Source of the DNA: Pseudomonas mandelii
GTDB lineage: Bacteria > Pseudomonadota > Gammaproteobacteria > Pseudomonadales > Pseudomonadaceae
DNA length: 64,000 nt
Assembly: GCF_900106065.1 (NCBI RefSeq)
Contig: NZ_LT629796.1
Coordinates: forward strand, 6,858,501 to 6,922,500
Direction: 5' to 3'
The notes under the pieces are model-generated. The model was not told the origin of the DNA, made no database searches, and saw only the letters and a list, made by a program, of their open reading frames with translations. A program made the translations under genes and the position numbers. Below, one piece after another: positions 27,951 through 37,321 of the stretch. Each line of letters opens with the position of its first letter. Position 1 is the first letter of the stretch.

Positions 27951-29674
27951 AGCTCGGGCCCCATGGAAAAGTGCAGTCGAATGCCGCCGTCGTCGTCCAT
28001 CGCGTGGGCCAGGTCGAGACGAATCGGCCCCACCGGGGACACCCAGCGCACGCCGATGCCCACGCCGGTCTTGAGGTTCGGCAGTTCGAGTGTATTGAAG
28101 GAGTTGCCCTGGTCAACGAAGGTCGCGACCCGCCATTTTTCGGCGACGGAGTACTGATATTCGACGCTGCCGGTGATCATGTAGCGGCCACCGATGCGGT
28201 CGCCGTCGGAGTTCTCCGGGGACAGGCTTTGATAGTCATAGCCGCGCACGCTCTGATCGCCACCGGCGAAAAAGCGCAACGACGGCGGTATCGATTTGTA
28301 GCCGTTGGTGGCGCTGCCGCCGACCTGAACCCGACCGAGGAAACGGTGTTTATCGAAGACCGTGGTCAAGCCTTTGACCAGCGCCGTGCCGTAGATCAGG
28401 TTGTTGTCGGACCCCAAGCCTTCCTTCGCCACTTTGCTCTCGAATTCCAGGCGATAGCCATTGTGCGGGTCGATGCGGTTGTCGCTTTTCAGGTAGGAAT
28501 AACTGACGCCGGGCATCAGCAGGGTACTGAGTCCGGAGTCATCGCCGAGCCGGTATTCCTCGCGTTGCCACTTGAGCGACACCACGCGCTGCCAGCCACT
28601 GGGCAACTTGCTGTGCCATTCGGGGCCAACCGTCAGGAGTTTGCTCAGGGAGTCCTTGTCGGCGATTTCTTCGTTTTGATAACCACCGGCAAAACGCAAT
28701 TTGTCGGTCAGCGGCGGGTCCAGGGGAATGTCGTAGAACACCCCGACGTTCTGCCGTGGCGCCGATATTTCGGTCTCCCAGCCATAGCTGTGCCCTTGCG
28801 GGTTGACCCAGTGCCGGGTCCAGTTGGCCTTGACCCGGGGACCGACGTCGGTGGAATAACCCAGCCCCAGGCCCATGGTCCGTGGTTTGCGGGTTTCGAG
28901 CTTGACGTCGACCGGGATCACATCGTTCTTGGACGCCGTCGGCGCCGCGTCCACCCGCACGCTTTCGAAATAGCCGCTCGATTGCATCGCCTGATTGAGT
29001 TCGGCAATCAGTTCAGAGTCATAGGGTGCGCCTTCCTTGAACGGCACCATGCGCCGCAACAAGTCTTCGTCGAACGGCGTGTCTCCCTCGAAACTGACCT
29101 TGCCCAGGGCATAACGCGGGCCGCTGTCATAGACGAGGTCGATGTCGGCGACACCGGCGCGTGGGTCCACCGACAACGTCTGATGCGTGAAGTGGCCGCT
29201 GAAGAAACCATAACGCGAGGCCTGATTCTGGATCAGTTTCTTGGCGTCTTCATAACGGCCATGGTTCAGCACCGCGCCGGTTTTCAGCGCAGCGCTTTTG
29301 GGGACACGAAAGGATTTGAGCGAGGCCGCCGGGCCGTCGACGCGAATCGTGACATTGCGCAAATGCACCGGCTCGCCAGGATCGATGTTGAGGATCAGGC
29401 GCGGCGTCTCGCCGCCCTTCACGTCGCTGTCGATCTGCGGCTGGTAATACCCCAACGCCTGGGCGGCCTTGCGCGCCTGTTCCTCGGCGCCACGACTGAA
29501 GCGCAGCAAGGCTTCTTCGTCACGATCGCCGAGGCTGCCGATATAGCCCTCTATATTGGCTTTCAGTTCATCGTTGGACGGTTTGATCCGCACATCCAAT
29601 TCACTTTGCGCCAGTGCCGCGCAGCTGGTGAACAGCATCAGCACGCCACTGGTAATTCTTCCTGGAAACTTCAT
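27947..29674 (-). CDS. tamA: Translocation and assembly module subunit TamA (Omp85 family)
   Basis: Outer-membrane Omp85 protein of 575 residues: signal peptide (about 1-22, ending CAALAQ), POTRA domains (about 23-260) and a 16-strand barrel with the family motifs VRGYDYQSLSPEN and the final GPIRLDLAHAMDDD...FSMGPEL. The start is set at ATG 29674 from the signal peptide; a GTG at 29692 would add six residues. No clear ribosome site precedes either. It is coupled to tamB. Confidence 0.93.
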   Translation of the reverse strand: MKFPGRITSGVLMLFTSCAALAQSELDVRIKPSNDELKANIEGYIGSLGDRDEEALLRFSRGAEEQARKAAQALGYYQPQIDSDVKGGETPRLILNIDPGEPVHLRNVTIRVDGPAASLKSFRVPKSAALKTGAVLNHGRYEDAKKLIQNQASRYGFFSGHFTHQTLSVDPRAGVADIDLVYDSGPRYALGKVSFEGDTPFDEDLLRRMVPFKEGAPYDSELIAELNQAMQSSGYFESVRVDAAPTASKNDVIPVDVKLETRKPRTMGLGLGYSTDVGPRVKANWTRHWVNPQGHSYGWETEISAPRQNVGVFYDIPLDPPLTDKLRFAGGYQNEEIADKDSLSKLLTVGPEWHSKLPSGWQRVVSLKWQREEYRLGDDSGLSTLLMPGVSYSYLKSDNRIDPHNGYRLEFESKVAKEGLGSDNNLIYGTALVKGLTTVFDKHRFLGRVQVGGSATNGYKSIPPSLRFFAGGDQSVRGYDYQSLSPENSDGDRIGGRYMITGSVEYQYSVAEKWRVATFVDQGNSFNTLELPNLKTGVGIGVRWVSPVGPIRLDLAHAMDDDGGIRLHFSMGPEL

Positions 29675-29750
29675 AGGCGCGGATGCTATCACGAGCTTGG
29701 GAGCGTGATAGAGCCTGGCATGCAGTGAAAGTTCTACCGAAAGTTTACGT

Positions 29751-30401
29751 TTATGCCGTTGCTGTTTGTAACACCTGGGGATTGGCGTGGAAAAATACGT
29801 GTTCGCGGATCGGTCCTACCGCTACCTCGCCGATTTCCTCGTAGCCCTGACGCTTATAGAACTCCAGATAACGAGGATTCCCGGTGTCCAGAATCACACC
29901 CTGGGAGGTTTCATCCACGGCACACCAGTTATGCACCGCTTGCAGCAGTTGCTCGCCGAAGTGTTTGCCCTGGAACTGCGGGTGAATCCCCAGCAACGGC
30001 AGGACATGCACCGAGTCGGACGGCACACAAGCGGCAACAGCAGCGTGGTAATCGAGGTAACGACGGGTACAACGAAAACCGGCGCTGAGCACCATGCGCA
30101 GGCGCCAGGCCCAGCTTTCGGTGATGCCCAATCGACGTTGCGGTGGAGCGATCAGGGCGATGCCGATCAGGCGGTCGTTGACCAGCAGGCCGATGGCCGG
30201 CAGATCCTGAAGAAAGTGTTGTTTGACCAGTTCCCGCACGGTCGCTCGCACACGATGCTCATAGCCGGGACGTTCGGCCTCGAACAAATAGCCGAAGGTC
30301 GGTTCGTGCCGGTAAGCGTGGTAAAGCAGGGAGCGCGCTTCGTGGGCGTAGCCGCTGTCGAGCATGTGGATATCGGCAATGGCGGTCGAGGTTTCGGGCA
30401 T
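29751..30401 (-). CDS. GNAT-family N-acetyltransferase
   Basis: A 216-residue acetyltransferase. The acetyl-CoA motif region is LLGIHPQFQGKHFGEQLL, with a C-terminal EFYKRQGYEEIGE strand. I start at ATG 30401, which has GGGGAGA about 9-10 bases upstream; a frame open to 30635 runs through the REP and is not coding. It lies 77 bp upstream of tamA on the same strand and might share its transcript. Substrate unknown. Confidence 0.85.
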   Translation of the reverse strand: MPETSTAIADIHMLDSGYAHEARSLLYHAYRHEPTFGYLFEAERPGYEHRVRATVRELVKQHFLQDLPAIGLLVNDRLIGIALIAPPQRRLGITESWAWRLRMVLSAGFRCTRRYLDYHAAVAACVPSDSVHVLPLLGIHPQFQGKHFGEQLLQAVHNWCAVDETSQGVILDTGNPRYLEFYKRQGYEEIGEVAVGPIREHVFFHANPQVLQTATA

Positions 30402-30521
30402 AACGGTAGATCTCCCCGGGGCGCTGCTCAAAATGGCGGCGCTCTTATTGGTACGAGCCTTTGGGTGGCAATACAGTTCCCCCACAGGTATAGACCAAGG
30501 CGGGCTCTTCATCGACTGGAC

Positions 30522-30625
30522 GGGCCTCATCGCGGGCAAGCCACGCGCCCACAGGTTCTGTGGCGTACACAAAATTTGTGTCCGCTGGAGAACCTTGCAG
30601 GCGTGGCTTGCCCGCGATGAGGCCC
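30522..30625. repeat. Long inverted repeat, REP-related (25-bp perfect arms)
   Basis: Arms of 25 bp (GGGCCTCATCGCGGGCAAGC... at 30522-30546 and its exact complement at 30601-30625) flank a 54-bp centre. The core differs from the main REP family (GGGCAAGCCACGC). It lies in the 330-bp divergent gap between the acetyltransferase gene and xthA. Confidence 0.85.
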
Positions 30626-30731
30626 TGACTGCCAATACAGATCTGACAAAACACAGTGAATCCCCTCACCCCAACACTGGCCCGATTCCCACAGGTCAGC
30701 TAGCATCGCCCTTTTGCCAGGACTGCCGACC

Positions 30732-31544
30732 ATGAAGATCGTCTCCTTCAACATCAACGGGCTGCGCGCTCGCCCGCATCAGCTGGCGGCGCTGATCGAC
30801 AAGCACCAGCCGGACGTGATCGGGCTGCAGGAAACCAAGGTTCACGACGACCAGTTCCCGTTGGCCGAGGTACAGGCGCTGGGTTATCACGTGTATTTCC
30901 ACGGGCAGAAAGGCCATTACGGCGTCGCACTGCTCTCGCGTAAAGAACCGATTGCCCTGCATAAAGGCTTCGCCACCGACGACGAAGAGGCCCAACGACG
31001 CTTCATCTGGGGCACGTTCGCCGACGCCAATGGCGTGCCGGTGACCATCATGAACGGCTATTTCCCACAGGGCGAAAGCCGCGATCACCCCACCAAGTTC
31101 CCGGCCAAGGAGCGTTTCTACGGCGACCTGCAGCAGTTGCTGGAAAGCCAGTTCAGCAATGAACAGCCAGTGGTGGTGATGGGCGACGTGAACATTTCTC
31201 CGGAAGACTGCGACATCGGCATCGGCCCGGACAACATGAAACGCTGGCTGAAAACCGGAAAATGCAGCTTTCTGCCGGAAGAACGCGAGTGGATGGCCCG
31301 CTTGAAGAACTGGGGCCTGGTCGACAGTTTCCGTCACTTGAACCCGGACGTGGCCGACCGGTTCAGCTGGTTCGACTACCGCAGCCGCGGTTTTGAAGAC
31401 GAACCCAAGCGCGGGCTGCGGATTGACCTGATCATGGCGTCCCATGGGTTGTTGCCGCGCGTCAAGGATGCGGGAGTGGACTACGAACTGCGTGGGATGG
31501 AAAAACCATCGGATCATGCGCCGATCTGGCTTGAGTTGAGCTGA
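30732..31544 (+). CDS. xthA: Exodeoxyribonuclease III
   Basis: AP endonuclease and 3'-5' exonuclease (270 residues) of base-excision repair. Motifs of the ExoIII/EEP fold are in order: [18 protein letters not shown] (metal Glu), [31 protein letters not shown] and [12 protein letters not shown] (catalytic Asp-His). The start is ATG 30732; an in-frame ATG 18 bp upstream lacks family support. Confidence 0.95.
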   Translation: MKIVSFNINGLRARPHQLAALIDKHQPDVIGLQETKVHDDQFPLAEVQALGYHVYFHGQKGHYGVALLSRKEPIALHKGFATDDEEAQRRFIWGTFADANGVPVTIMNGYFPQGESRDHPTKFPAKERFYGDLQQLLESQFSNEQPVVVMGDVNISPEDCDIGIGPDNMKRWLKTGKCSFLPEEREWMARLKNWGLVDSFRHLNPDVADRFSWFDYRSRGFEDEPKRGLRIDLIMASHGLLPRVKDAGVDYELRGMEKPSDHAPIWLELS

Positions 31545-31571
31545 CTCCCCCAGGCTTTACACAGATCAAAT

Positions 31572-31661
31572 TGTGGGAGCGAGCCTGCTCGCGATAGCAG
31601 ACTTACATTCAATACAAGTGTTGACTGTTAAGCCCTCATCGCGAGCAGGCTCGCTCCCACA
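31572..31661. repeat. REP doublet
   Basis: Two inverted TGTGGGAGCGAGCCTGCTCG cores just downstream of xthA; it may act as its transcript end. Confidence 0.88.
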
Positions 31662-31737
31662 TCCAGTGACTGTCATCTTTTAGAAATCTCACTGACTTAT
31701 TCTCCCGGCACTTCCTTTGGCCAAACAAGGTGCCGGC

Positions 31738-33078
31738 ATGACGCTGTGCAGATCGTTCCTGTTGACGCTGTGTGCCTGTTTGCCCTTCACCGCCTCAGCG
31801 GGCGATCTGCCGACGCCCGAAAACAGCCCCGTCCTGCGCATCCAGGGTTCCAACACCATCGGCGCCGCGTTGGGGCCGGCGCTGGTCGAAGGACTGATGC
31901 GCGAACAAGGCTTGCTCAAGGTCCGCAGTGAAGTCCCGGACAAAGCCAACGAACAACGTATCGTCGGCGAAACGGTTCAGGGACGACGGGTGATAGTGGA
32001 CGTCGCGGCTCATGGTTCCAGCACCGGGTTCAGCGCCCTCAAAACCGCATCCGCCGACCTCGCCGCCTCGTCACGCCCGATCAAGGACAGCGAACGAGTC
32101 GAGCTCAAAACCCTGGGCGACTTCAAAAGCCCCGGCGCCGAACAAGTCATCGCCATCGATGGCCTGGCGATCATCCTCCATCCGCAAAATCCGCTGAACC
32201 AGCTCAGCACCGACCAATTGGCGCGAATTTTCAGCGGTGAGGCAAAAACCTGGGAAGAGCTCGGTGGCAGCGGCGGGACAATTCACCTGTATGCGCGGGA
32301 TGACCAATCGGGCACCTACGACACCTTCAAGGAATTGGTCCTCAGCCGCCGCGGGAAAACGCTCAACAGCGCCGCGAAACGCTTCGAATCCAGCGAGCAA
32401 TTGTCCGACGCCGTCAGTCTGGATCGGCAAGGCATCGGTTTTATCGGTTTGCCCTACGTGCGCCAGGCCAAAGCCGTGGCGATTGCCGATGGCCAATCCC
32501 AGGCCATGCTGCCGCTCAACAACCTTATTGCCACGGAAGACTATCCGCTGTCCCGGCGGCTGTTCTTTTACCTGCCGCCCACCGGGAAAAATCCTTGGGC
32601 ACAAGCGCTGGTGGCGTTCGCGCAAAGCAGCAAAGGGCAGGAAATCGTCGCAGCCAATGGTTTTATCGCGCAGACCGTCCAGGCCATGACGGTTACGCCA
32701 AATGCACTGATGCCCGAGGGATATCAGGCGCTAAGTCGCCACGCCCAGCGGCTGTCGGTGAATTTCCGTTTCGAGGAAGGCAGCGCGACGCTGGACAACA
32801 AGGCCCGACAAGACTTGTCGCGGGTGCTCGACTATATAAAGCAGCACGATAAAACCAATCGGCAGGTGACGCTGGTGGGATTTGGTGATGCCAAGAGCGA
32901 TCCGGCGCGTGCCGATCTATTATCGAAACTGCGGGCCATGGCGGTGCGGCGGGAACTGGTGAAAAGCGGCGTGGTGTTTCGCGAGATTCGCGGCTTTGGC
33001 GCCGAAATGCCGGTGGCGGCGAATAGCGCGGATGAGGGGCGGATCAAGAATCGGCGGGTTGAGGTTTGGGTGTATTGA
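31738..33078 (+). CDS. PstS-like substrate-binding protein fused to an OmpA-like domain
   Basis: A 446-residue exported protein. The signal peptide is about residues 1-21 (ending ASA). A PBP-like phosphate-binding domain follows (about 28-320) with IQGSNTIGAALGP near its start and the ARDDQSGTYDTFKELVL phosphate-loop region. The C-terminal part (about 335-446) is OmpA-like: VNFRFEEGSATLDNKARQDL, then IRGFGAEMPVAANSADEGRIKNRRVEVWVY with the usual Asp and Arg for peptidoglycan. It could capture or sense phosphate (or a similar anion) at the cell wall. No ABC partner is adjacent. ATG 31738 has AAGGTG upstream. Confidence 0.82.
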   Translation: MTLCRSFLLTLCACLPFTASAGDLPTPENSPVLRIQGSNTIGAALGPALVEGLMREQGLLKVRSEVPDKANEQRIVGETVQGRRVIVDVAAHGSSTGFSALKTASADLAASSRPIKDSERVELKTLGDFKSPGAEQVIAIDGLAIILHPQNPLNQLSTDQLARIFSGEAKTWEELGGSGGTIHLYARDDQSGTYDTFKELVLSRRGKTLNSAAKRFESSEQLSDAVSLDRQGIGFIGLPYVRQAKAVAIADGQSQAMLPLNNLIATEDYPLSRRLFFYLPPTGKNPWAQALVAFAQSSKGQEIVAANGFIAQTVQAMTVTPNALMPEGYQALSRHAQRLSVNFRFEEGSATLDNKARQDLSRVLDYIKQHDKTNRQVTLVGFGDAKSDPARADLLSKLRAMAVRRELVKSGVVFREIRGFGAEMPVAANSADEGRIKNRRVEVWVY

Positions 33079-33110
33079 GTCAGATGTTGCTGTGTTGAAT
33101 GGGTCGACGC

Positions 33111-33177
33111 CTTCGCGGGCAAACCTCGCTACCACAGAGAATAGTGATCCCTGTAGGAGCGGGGCTTGCCCGCGAAG
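33111..33177. repeat. REP doublet, CTTCGCGGGCAA variant
   Basis: Inverted pair between the convergent PstS/OmpA and acyl-CoA dehydrogenase genes. Confidence 0.82.
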
Positions 33178-33192
33178 AACGATGACGCTGTT

Positions 33193-34422
33193 TTACTGCC
33201 CGCTACGCATCATCTCTTTCGGCACGTACTTGCCGATCTCGAACTTGCCGATTGCCGCGCGGTGCACTTCGTCCGGGCCATCGGCCAGGCGCAGAGTGCG
33301 TTGCATCGCATACATATAGGCCAGCGGGAAATCGTTGGAAACCCCTGCCCCGCCATGCATCTGGATGGCCCGATCGATCACCCGCAGGGCCACGTTCGGC
33401 GCGACGACTTTGATCTGCGCGATCTCGCTCTTCGCCACCTTGTTACCGACGGTGTCCATCATGTACGCCGCTTTCAATGTCAGCAGGCGTGCCATGTCGA
33501 TTTCCATCCGCGAGTCGGCGATCTTGTCGATGTTGCCGCCCAGGCGTGCCAACGGTTTACCGAACGCGGTGCGGCTCACTGCACGTTTGCACATCAACTC
33601 CAGCGCACGCTCGGCCATGCCGATCGAGCGCATGCAGTGGTGAATCCGACCCGGGCCAAGGCGACCCTGGGCGATTTCGAAGCCGCGTCCCTCGCCCAGC
33701 AGGACGTTTTCATACGGCACGCGAACGTTTTCAAACAGCACTTCGGCGTGGCCGTGAGGCGCGTCGTCGTAGCCGAACACCGGCAACGGACGAACGATCT
33801 TCACTCCCGGGGCATCCACCGGCACCAGGATCATCGAGTGCTGGGCGTGGCGTGGCGCGTCAGGATTGCTCAGGCCCATGAAGATCAGAATCTTGCAGCG
33901 CGGGTCGCAGGCGCCTGAGGTCCACCACTTTTTACCGTTGATCACCCACTCGTCGCCGTCACGCACAGCGCGGGCAGCCATGTTGGTGGCGTCGGACGAA
34001 GCAACGTCCGGTTCGGTCATGGCGAACGCGGAGCGGATCTCGCCGCGCAGCAGCGGTTCGAGCCAGCGTTGTTTCTGTTCTTCGTTGGCGTAACGCACCA
34101 GCACTTCCATGTTGCCGGTGTCCGGTGCGGAGCAGTTGAAGGGCTCAGGACCGAGCAGCGAGCGGCCCATGATTTCCGCCAATGGCGCGTATTCGAGGTT
34201 GGTCAGGCCGGCACCGAGTTCGGACTCAGGCAGAAACAGATTCCACAACCCTTCGGCCTTGGCCTTGAGTTTGAGCTCCTCCATGATCGCGGTCGGCTGC
34301 CAGCGATCGCCTTCGGCGACCTGGCGCTCGAACACGGCTTCGGCGGGATAAACGTAAGTGTCCATGAACGCGGTCACGCGCTCACGCAGTTCCTGAACCT
34401 TGGGCGAATAAGCGAAATCCAT
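33193..34422 (-). CDS. Acyl-CoA dehydrogenase (ACAD10/11-like)
   Basis: FAD enzyme of 409 residues for alpha-beta dehydrogenation of an acyl-CoA. Family features: [16 protein letters not shown] (FAD/substrate loop), [15 protein letters not shown], the [22 protein letters not shown] helix and the C-terminal [35 protein letters not shown]. This pattern is closer to ACAD10/11 than to short-chain enzymes. ATG 34422 is chosen because AAGAAGG is 9 bases upstream. It is divergent from a LysR gene that likely controls it. Substrate unknown. Confidence 0.88.
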   Translation of the reverse strand: MDFAYSPKVQELRERVTAFMDTYVYPAEAVFERQVAEGDRWQPTAIMEELKLKAKAEGLWNLFLPESELGAGLTNLEYAPLAEIMGRSLLGPEPFNCSAPDTGNMEVLVRYANEEQKQRWLEPLLRGEIRSAFAMTEPDVASSDATNMAARAVRDGDEWVINGKKWWTSGACDPRCKILIFMGLSNPDAPRHAQHSMILVPVDAPGVKIVRPLPVFGYDDAPHGHAEVLFENVRVPYENVLLGEGRGFEIAQGRLGPGRIHHCMRSIGMAERALELMCKRAVSRTAFGKPLARLGGNIDKIADSRMEIDMARLLTLKAAYMMDTVGNKVAKSEIAQIKVVAPNVALRVIDRAIQMHGGAGVSNDFPLAYMYAMQRTLRLADGPDEVHRAAIGKFEIGKYVPKEMMRSGQ

Positions 34423-34527
34423 GAGCAATTACCTTCTTGGGCAGAGGTTGTTTTAGGTCATGCATCGATGCTAGAACAGCGTTGATAATTTACCTAGCCT
34501 ATTCTCGGCGTGTATTAACATTCATCA

Positions 34528-34542
34528 CCGATATATGATCGG
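34528..34542. promoter_or_regulatory. Palindrome CCGAT-N5-ATCGG, candidate LysR operator
   Basis: A perfect 5-5-5 inverted repeat in the 153-bp divergent gap between the acyl-CoA dehydrogenase and LysR genes, with size and place as expected for a LysR-type box. It lacks the exact T-N11-A ends. Confidence 0.5.
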
Positions 34543-34575
34543 CTGATTGAGAACCAACAATAAGAGTGCAGCGCA

Positions 34576-35505
34576 ATGAATCTGAGCAAGGTCGACCTCA
34601 ACCTTTTCATCGTCTTCGACGCGATCTACACCGAAGCCAATTTGACCCGAGCCGGGCAGATTGTCGGCATTACTCAGCCAGCCGTCTCGAACGCTCTGGC
34701 CCGCCTGCGCGAGACCTTCAACGACCCATTGTTCGTGCGTACGGCGCAAGGCATGGTGCCGACACCGATGGCGCAAAACATCATCGGACCGGTGCGTAAC
34801 GCGCTCTCCCTGCTGCGGGTGTCGGTGCAGGAAAGCCGGATTTTCAACCCGCTGCAAGCGGTCAAGACGTATCGCATCAGCATGACCGACCTGACCGAAG
34901 CGGTGATTCTGCCACCGCTGTTCCAGCGCCTGCGCCGCCTGGCGCCGACGGTGATCATCGAAAGCTTTCTGTCCAAGCGCCGCGAGACCACCAAGGAACT
35001 GGCGGCCGGGCGTCTCGATTTCGCCGTGGATGCGCCACTCAACACTGACCCGCAGGTGCGTCACGTCAAGTTGATGGAAGACCGCTACGTCTGCGCCATG
35101 CGCAAGGGCCATCCGCTGGCGGGCAAGGAGAAATTCACCCTCGATGATTATCTGTCGCTGACGCACATTCATATCTCCAGCCGCCGCAGCGGTCTGGGTC
35201 ACGTCGACCTGGCCCTGGGGAAAATGGGCATCCAGCGCAAGATTGCCCTGCGCTCCCAGCATTATCTGATGGCGTCCCAGGTGTTGCAGCAGACCGACAT
35301 GGTCATGACCGTGCCGGAGCGCTTCGCCCGTCGTCATGACCTGTATTCGGTGAACCTGCCGGTCAACGACGTGCCGCCGGTGGAAACGCACCTCTACTGG
35401 CACGAAAGCACTGACCAGGACCCGGCCAACCGCTGGATGCGCGAACAGATGATCGAGTTGTGCCAGCAAGTGACGGCGCATGAGAAGAAGCTCGATAAGG
35501 TGTAA
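34576..35505 (+). CDS. LysR-family transcriptional regulator
   Basis: A 309-residue regulator with an N-terminal helix-turn-helix (about 18-50, TEANLTRAGQIVGITQPAVSNALARLRETF) and a C-terminal effector domain (about 95-300). Its start resembles the NodD/LinR type (VDLNLFIVFDAIYTEANLTRA). It is divergent from the acyl-CoA dehydrogenase gene, so control of that gene by an acyl-CoA or fatty acid signal is a reasonable inference. Confidence 0.9.
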   Translation: MNLSKVDLNLFIVFDAIYTEANLTRAGQIVGITQPAVSNALARLRETFNDPLFVRTAQGMVPTPMAQNIIGPVRNALSLLRVSVQESRIFNPLQAVKTYRISMTDLTEAVILPPLFQRLRRLAPTVIIESFLSKRRETTKELAAGRLDFAVDAPLNTDPQVRHVKLMEDRYVCAMRKGHPLAGKEKFTLDDYLSLTHIHISSRRSGLGHVDLALGKMGIQRKIALRSQHYLMASQVLQQTDMVMTVPERFARRHDLYSVNLPVNDVPPVETHLYWHESTDQDPANRWMREQMIELCQQVTAHEKKLDKV

Positions 35506-35527
35506 GGCTCCGGACCGCGTCATCGTT

Positions 35528-35621
35528 CTTCGCGGGCAAGCCTCGCTCCCACAGGGATCTCTGCACACACAGATGTTGTGTTCCTTGCAGATCCAATGTG
35601 GGAGCGAGCCTGCTCGCGAAG
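35528..35621. repeat. REP doublet, mixed variants
   Basis: A CTTCGCGGGCAAGCCTCGC unit faces a GTGGGAGCGAGCCTGCTCG unit, between the LysR gene and the liuR promoter. Confidence 0.82.
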
Positions 35622-35653
35622 AGGCCAGCAAGGACACCAGCAATTCACGCCCC

Positions 35654-35669
35654 TTGACGTAAACGTCAA
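35654..35669 (+). promoter_or_regulatory. LiuR operator at liuR promoter
   Basis: TTGACGTAAACGTCAA has perfect 7-bp arms around two bases. Its left half overlaps a -35-like TTGACG, with a weak -10 candidate TAGCTT at 35678-35683, the usual MerR-type position. It resembles the two palindromes before liuA, which supports autoregulation by LiuR. Confidence 0.72.
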
Positions 35670-35711
35670 CCTGCCATTAGCTTAGCGCCATGACCTTCTT
35701 CGAGCGCTTCC

Positions 35712-36113
35712 ATGAGCAGCCAGACCTATAGCATTTCAGACCTCGCCCGCGAGCTCGACATCACCACGCGGGCCATTCGCTTTTATGAAGAGCAAGGCCT
35801 GCTCAGCCCTGAGCGCCGTGGCCAGGAACGTGTGTATACGCCCCGTGACAAGGTCAGTCTGAAGCTGATCCTGCGGGGCAAGCGCATTGGCTTTTCCTTG
35901 GCTGAATGCCGCGAGCTGATCGAACTTTACGACCCCACCGGCGGCAACCAGAAACAGCTGCAAACCATGCTGAGCAAGATCGCCGAGCGCCGCGAACAGC
36001 TGGAGCAGCAGATGCTCGACATCGAGCAGATGAAACTGGAACTGGACACCGCGCAGGAGCGCTGCACCCAGGCGCTGGAGCAGACGATCAAGAGCCAGCA
36101 ACCCGCTCAATAA
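35712..36113 (+). CDS. liuR: MerR-family regulator LiuR of leucine/isovalerate catabolism
   Basis: A 133-residue MerR protein: winged helix at 7-75 (YSISDLARELDITTRAIRFYEEQGLLSPERRG), then a coiled-coil dimer helix (about 85-120). No cysteine-rich metal-binding tail is present, matching LiuR rather than metal-sensing relatives. LiuR controls branched-chain amino acid degradation genes in many Proteobacteria. It precedes liuE (149 bp, with a REP between) and is near liuABCD. Its palindromic operator lies 43 bp upstream. Confidence 0.9.
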   Translation: MSSQTYSISDLARELDITTRAIRFYEEQGLLSPERRGQERVYTPRDKVSLKLILRGKRIGFSLAECRELIELYDPTGGNQKQLQTMLSKIAERREQLEQQMLDIEQMKLELDTAQERCTQALEQTIKSQQPAQ

Positions 36114-36127
36114 ACATTCCGGATACT

Positions 36128-36219
36128 TGTAGGAGCGAAGCTTGCTCGCGAAAGCGCCACATCAGTCGACACCAACGTTGAATGACATAACCGCGTTCGC
36201 GAGCAAGCTTCGCTCCTAC
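36128..36219. repeat. REP doublet, TGTAGGAGCGAAGCTTGC variant
   Basis: Inverted pair between liuR and the HMG-CoA lyase gene, probably within one transcription unit. Confidence 0.82.
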
Positions 36220-36262
36220 GGGATTCGCTGAACATTCAGACAATTACAGCAGGTCGATTCCC

Positions 36263-37162
36263 ATGTCCCTACCCTCTTATGTACGTTTGGTCGAAGTCGG
36301 TCCCCGTGATGGCCTGCAGAACGAAGCCCAACCCATCAGCGTTGCGGACAAGGTGCAACTGGTCGACGCGCTGACCGCTGCGGGCCTTGGCTATATCGAA
36401 GTCGGCAGTTTCGTTTCACCCAAGTGGGTGCCGCAAATGGCCGGCTCCGCCGACGTCTTTGCGCAAATCCAGCGCAAACCGGGTGTGACCTATGGCGCAC
36501 TCGCCCCCAACCTGCGCGGGTTTGAGGATGCAATCGCGGCCGGGGTCAAGGAAGTCGCGGTGTTCGCCGCGGCCTCCGAAGCGTTTTCGCAACGCAACAT
36601 CAATTGCTCGATCAGCGAAAGCCTGGCGCGCTTCGTGCCGATCATGGATGCGGCCAGGCAACACGGCGTCAGTGTGCGTGGCTACGTGTCCTGCGTGCTG
36701 GGCTGTCCTTACGAAGGTAACGTCGCTCCCGAACAAGTCGCCCACGTCGCCCGCGAGCTTTACGCGATGGGCTGCTATGAAGTCTCCCTGGGTGACACCA
36801 TCGGCACCGGCACCGCCGGCGCGACCCGCAAGATGTTCGAGGTGGTTTCGGCCCAAGTGCCGCGTGAAAAACTGGCCGGGCACTTCCACGACACTTATGG
36901 CCAGGCCATGGCCAACATCTATGCCAGCCTGCTGGAGGGTATCGCGGTGTTCGACAGCTCCATCGCCGGTCTCGGCGGCTGCCCTTACGCCAAGGGCGCC
37001 AGCGGTAACGTCGCCACCGAAGACGTGGTTTACCTGCTCAACGGCCTCGGTATTGAGACCGGCATTGATCTGGACGCTCTGATTTTGGCCGGCCAGCAGA
37101 TTTGCTCCGTGCTGGGGCGACCGACCGGTTCGCGCGTGGCCAAGGCTCGCAGCGCACAGTGA
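36263..37162 (+). CDS. liuE: Hydroxymethylglutaryl-CoA lyase
   Basis: Cleaves HMG-CoA to acetyl-CoA and acetoacetate, the last step of leucine degradation. The 299-residue TIM barrel shows VEVGPRDGLQNE at the N terminus, the GHFHDTYGQA metal-binding His pair and the active-site cysteine signature SIAGLGGCPYAKGASGN. Also called mvaB. It sits between liuR and the crc-type sRNA rather than in the main liuABCD run. Confidence 0.95.
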   Translation: MSLPSYVRLVEVGPRDGLQNEAQPISVADKVQLVDALTAAGLGYIEVGSFVSPKWVPQMAGSADVFAQIQRKPGVTYGALAPNLRGFEDAIAAGVKEVAVFAAASEAFSQRNINCSISESLARFVPIMDAARQHGVSVRGYVSCVLGCPYEGNVAPEQVAHVARELYAMGCYEVSLGDTIGTGTAGATRKMFEVVSAQVPREKLAGHFHDTYGQAMANIYASLLEGIAVFDSSIAGLGGCPYAKGASGNVATEDVVYLLNGLGIETGIDLDALILAGQQICSVLGRPTGSRVAKARSAQ

Positions 37163-37172
37163 GGCGTGCGGG

Positions 37173-37214
37173 TGTTACCGCTGTGCCTGAAACGTGGGGC
37201 ACAAGCGAGTAACA
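37173..37214 (+). promoter_or_regulatory. TGTTAC-N30-GTAACA, putative CbrB enhancer
   Basis: TGTTAC (37173-37178) and GTAACA (37209-37214) form an inverted repeat about 80-120 bp upstream of the -24 element of the sRNA promoter. CbrB sites described for crcZ/crcY promoters are built from these half-sites; the spacing here is wider than I recall for the consensus. Confidence 0.6.
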
Positions 37215-37294
37215 CGGAAACAAATTGTCTGGTTTCATCCGAAGGAAAAATCTCACAAAAAGTTAAATAGTTGATTTGTAAGGATTTTTTAAAG

Positions 37295-37311
37295 TTGGCA
37301 CGGCTTCTGCT
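37295..37311 (+). promoter_or_regulatory. Sigma-54 promoter of the Crc-sequestering sRNA
   Basis: TTGGCACGGCTTCTGCT matches the -24/-12 consensus with one mismatch and the correct GG-N10-GC spacing. No gene follows; a non-coding A-rich stretch does. Confidence 0.87.
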
Positions 37312-37321
37312 ATCTCTACTG

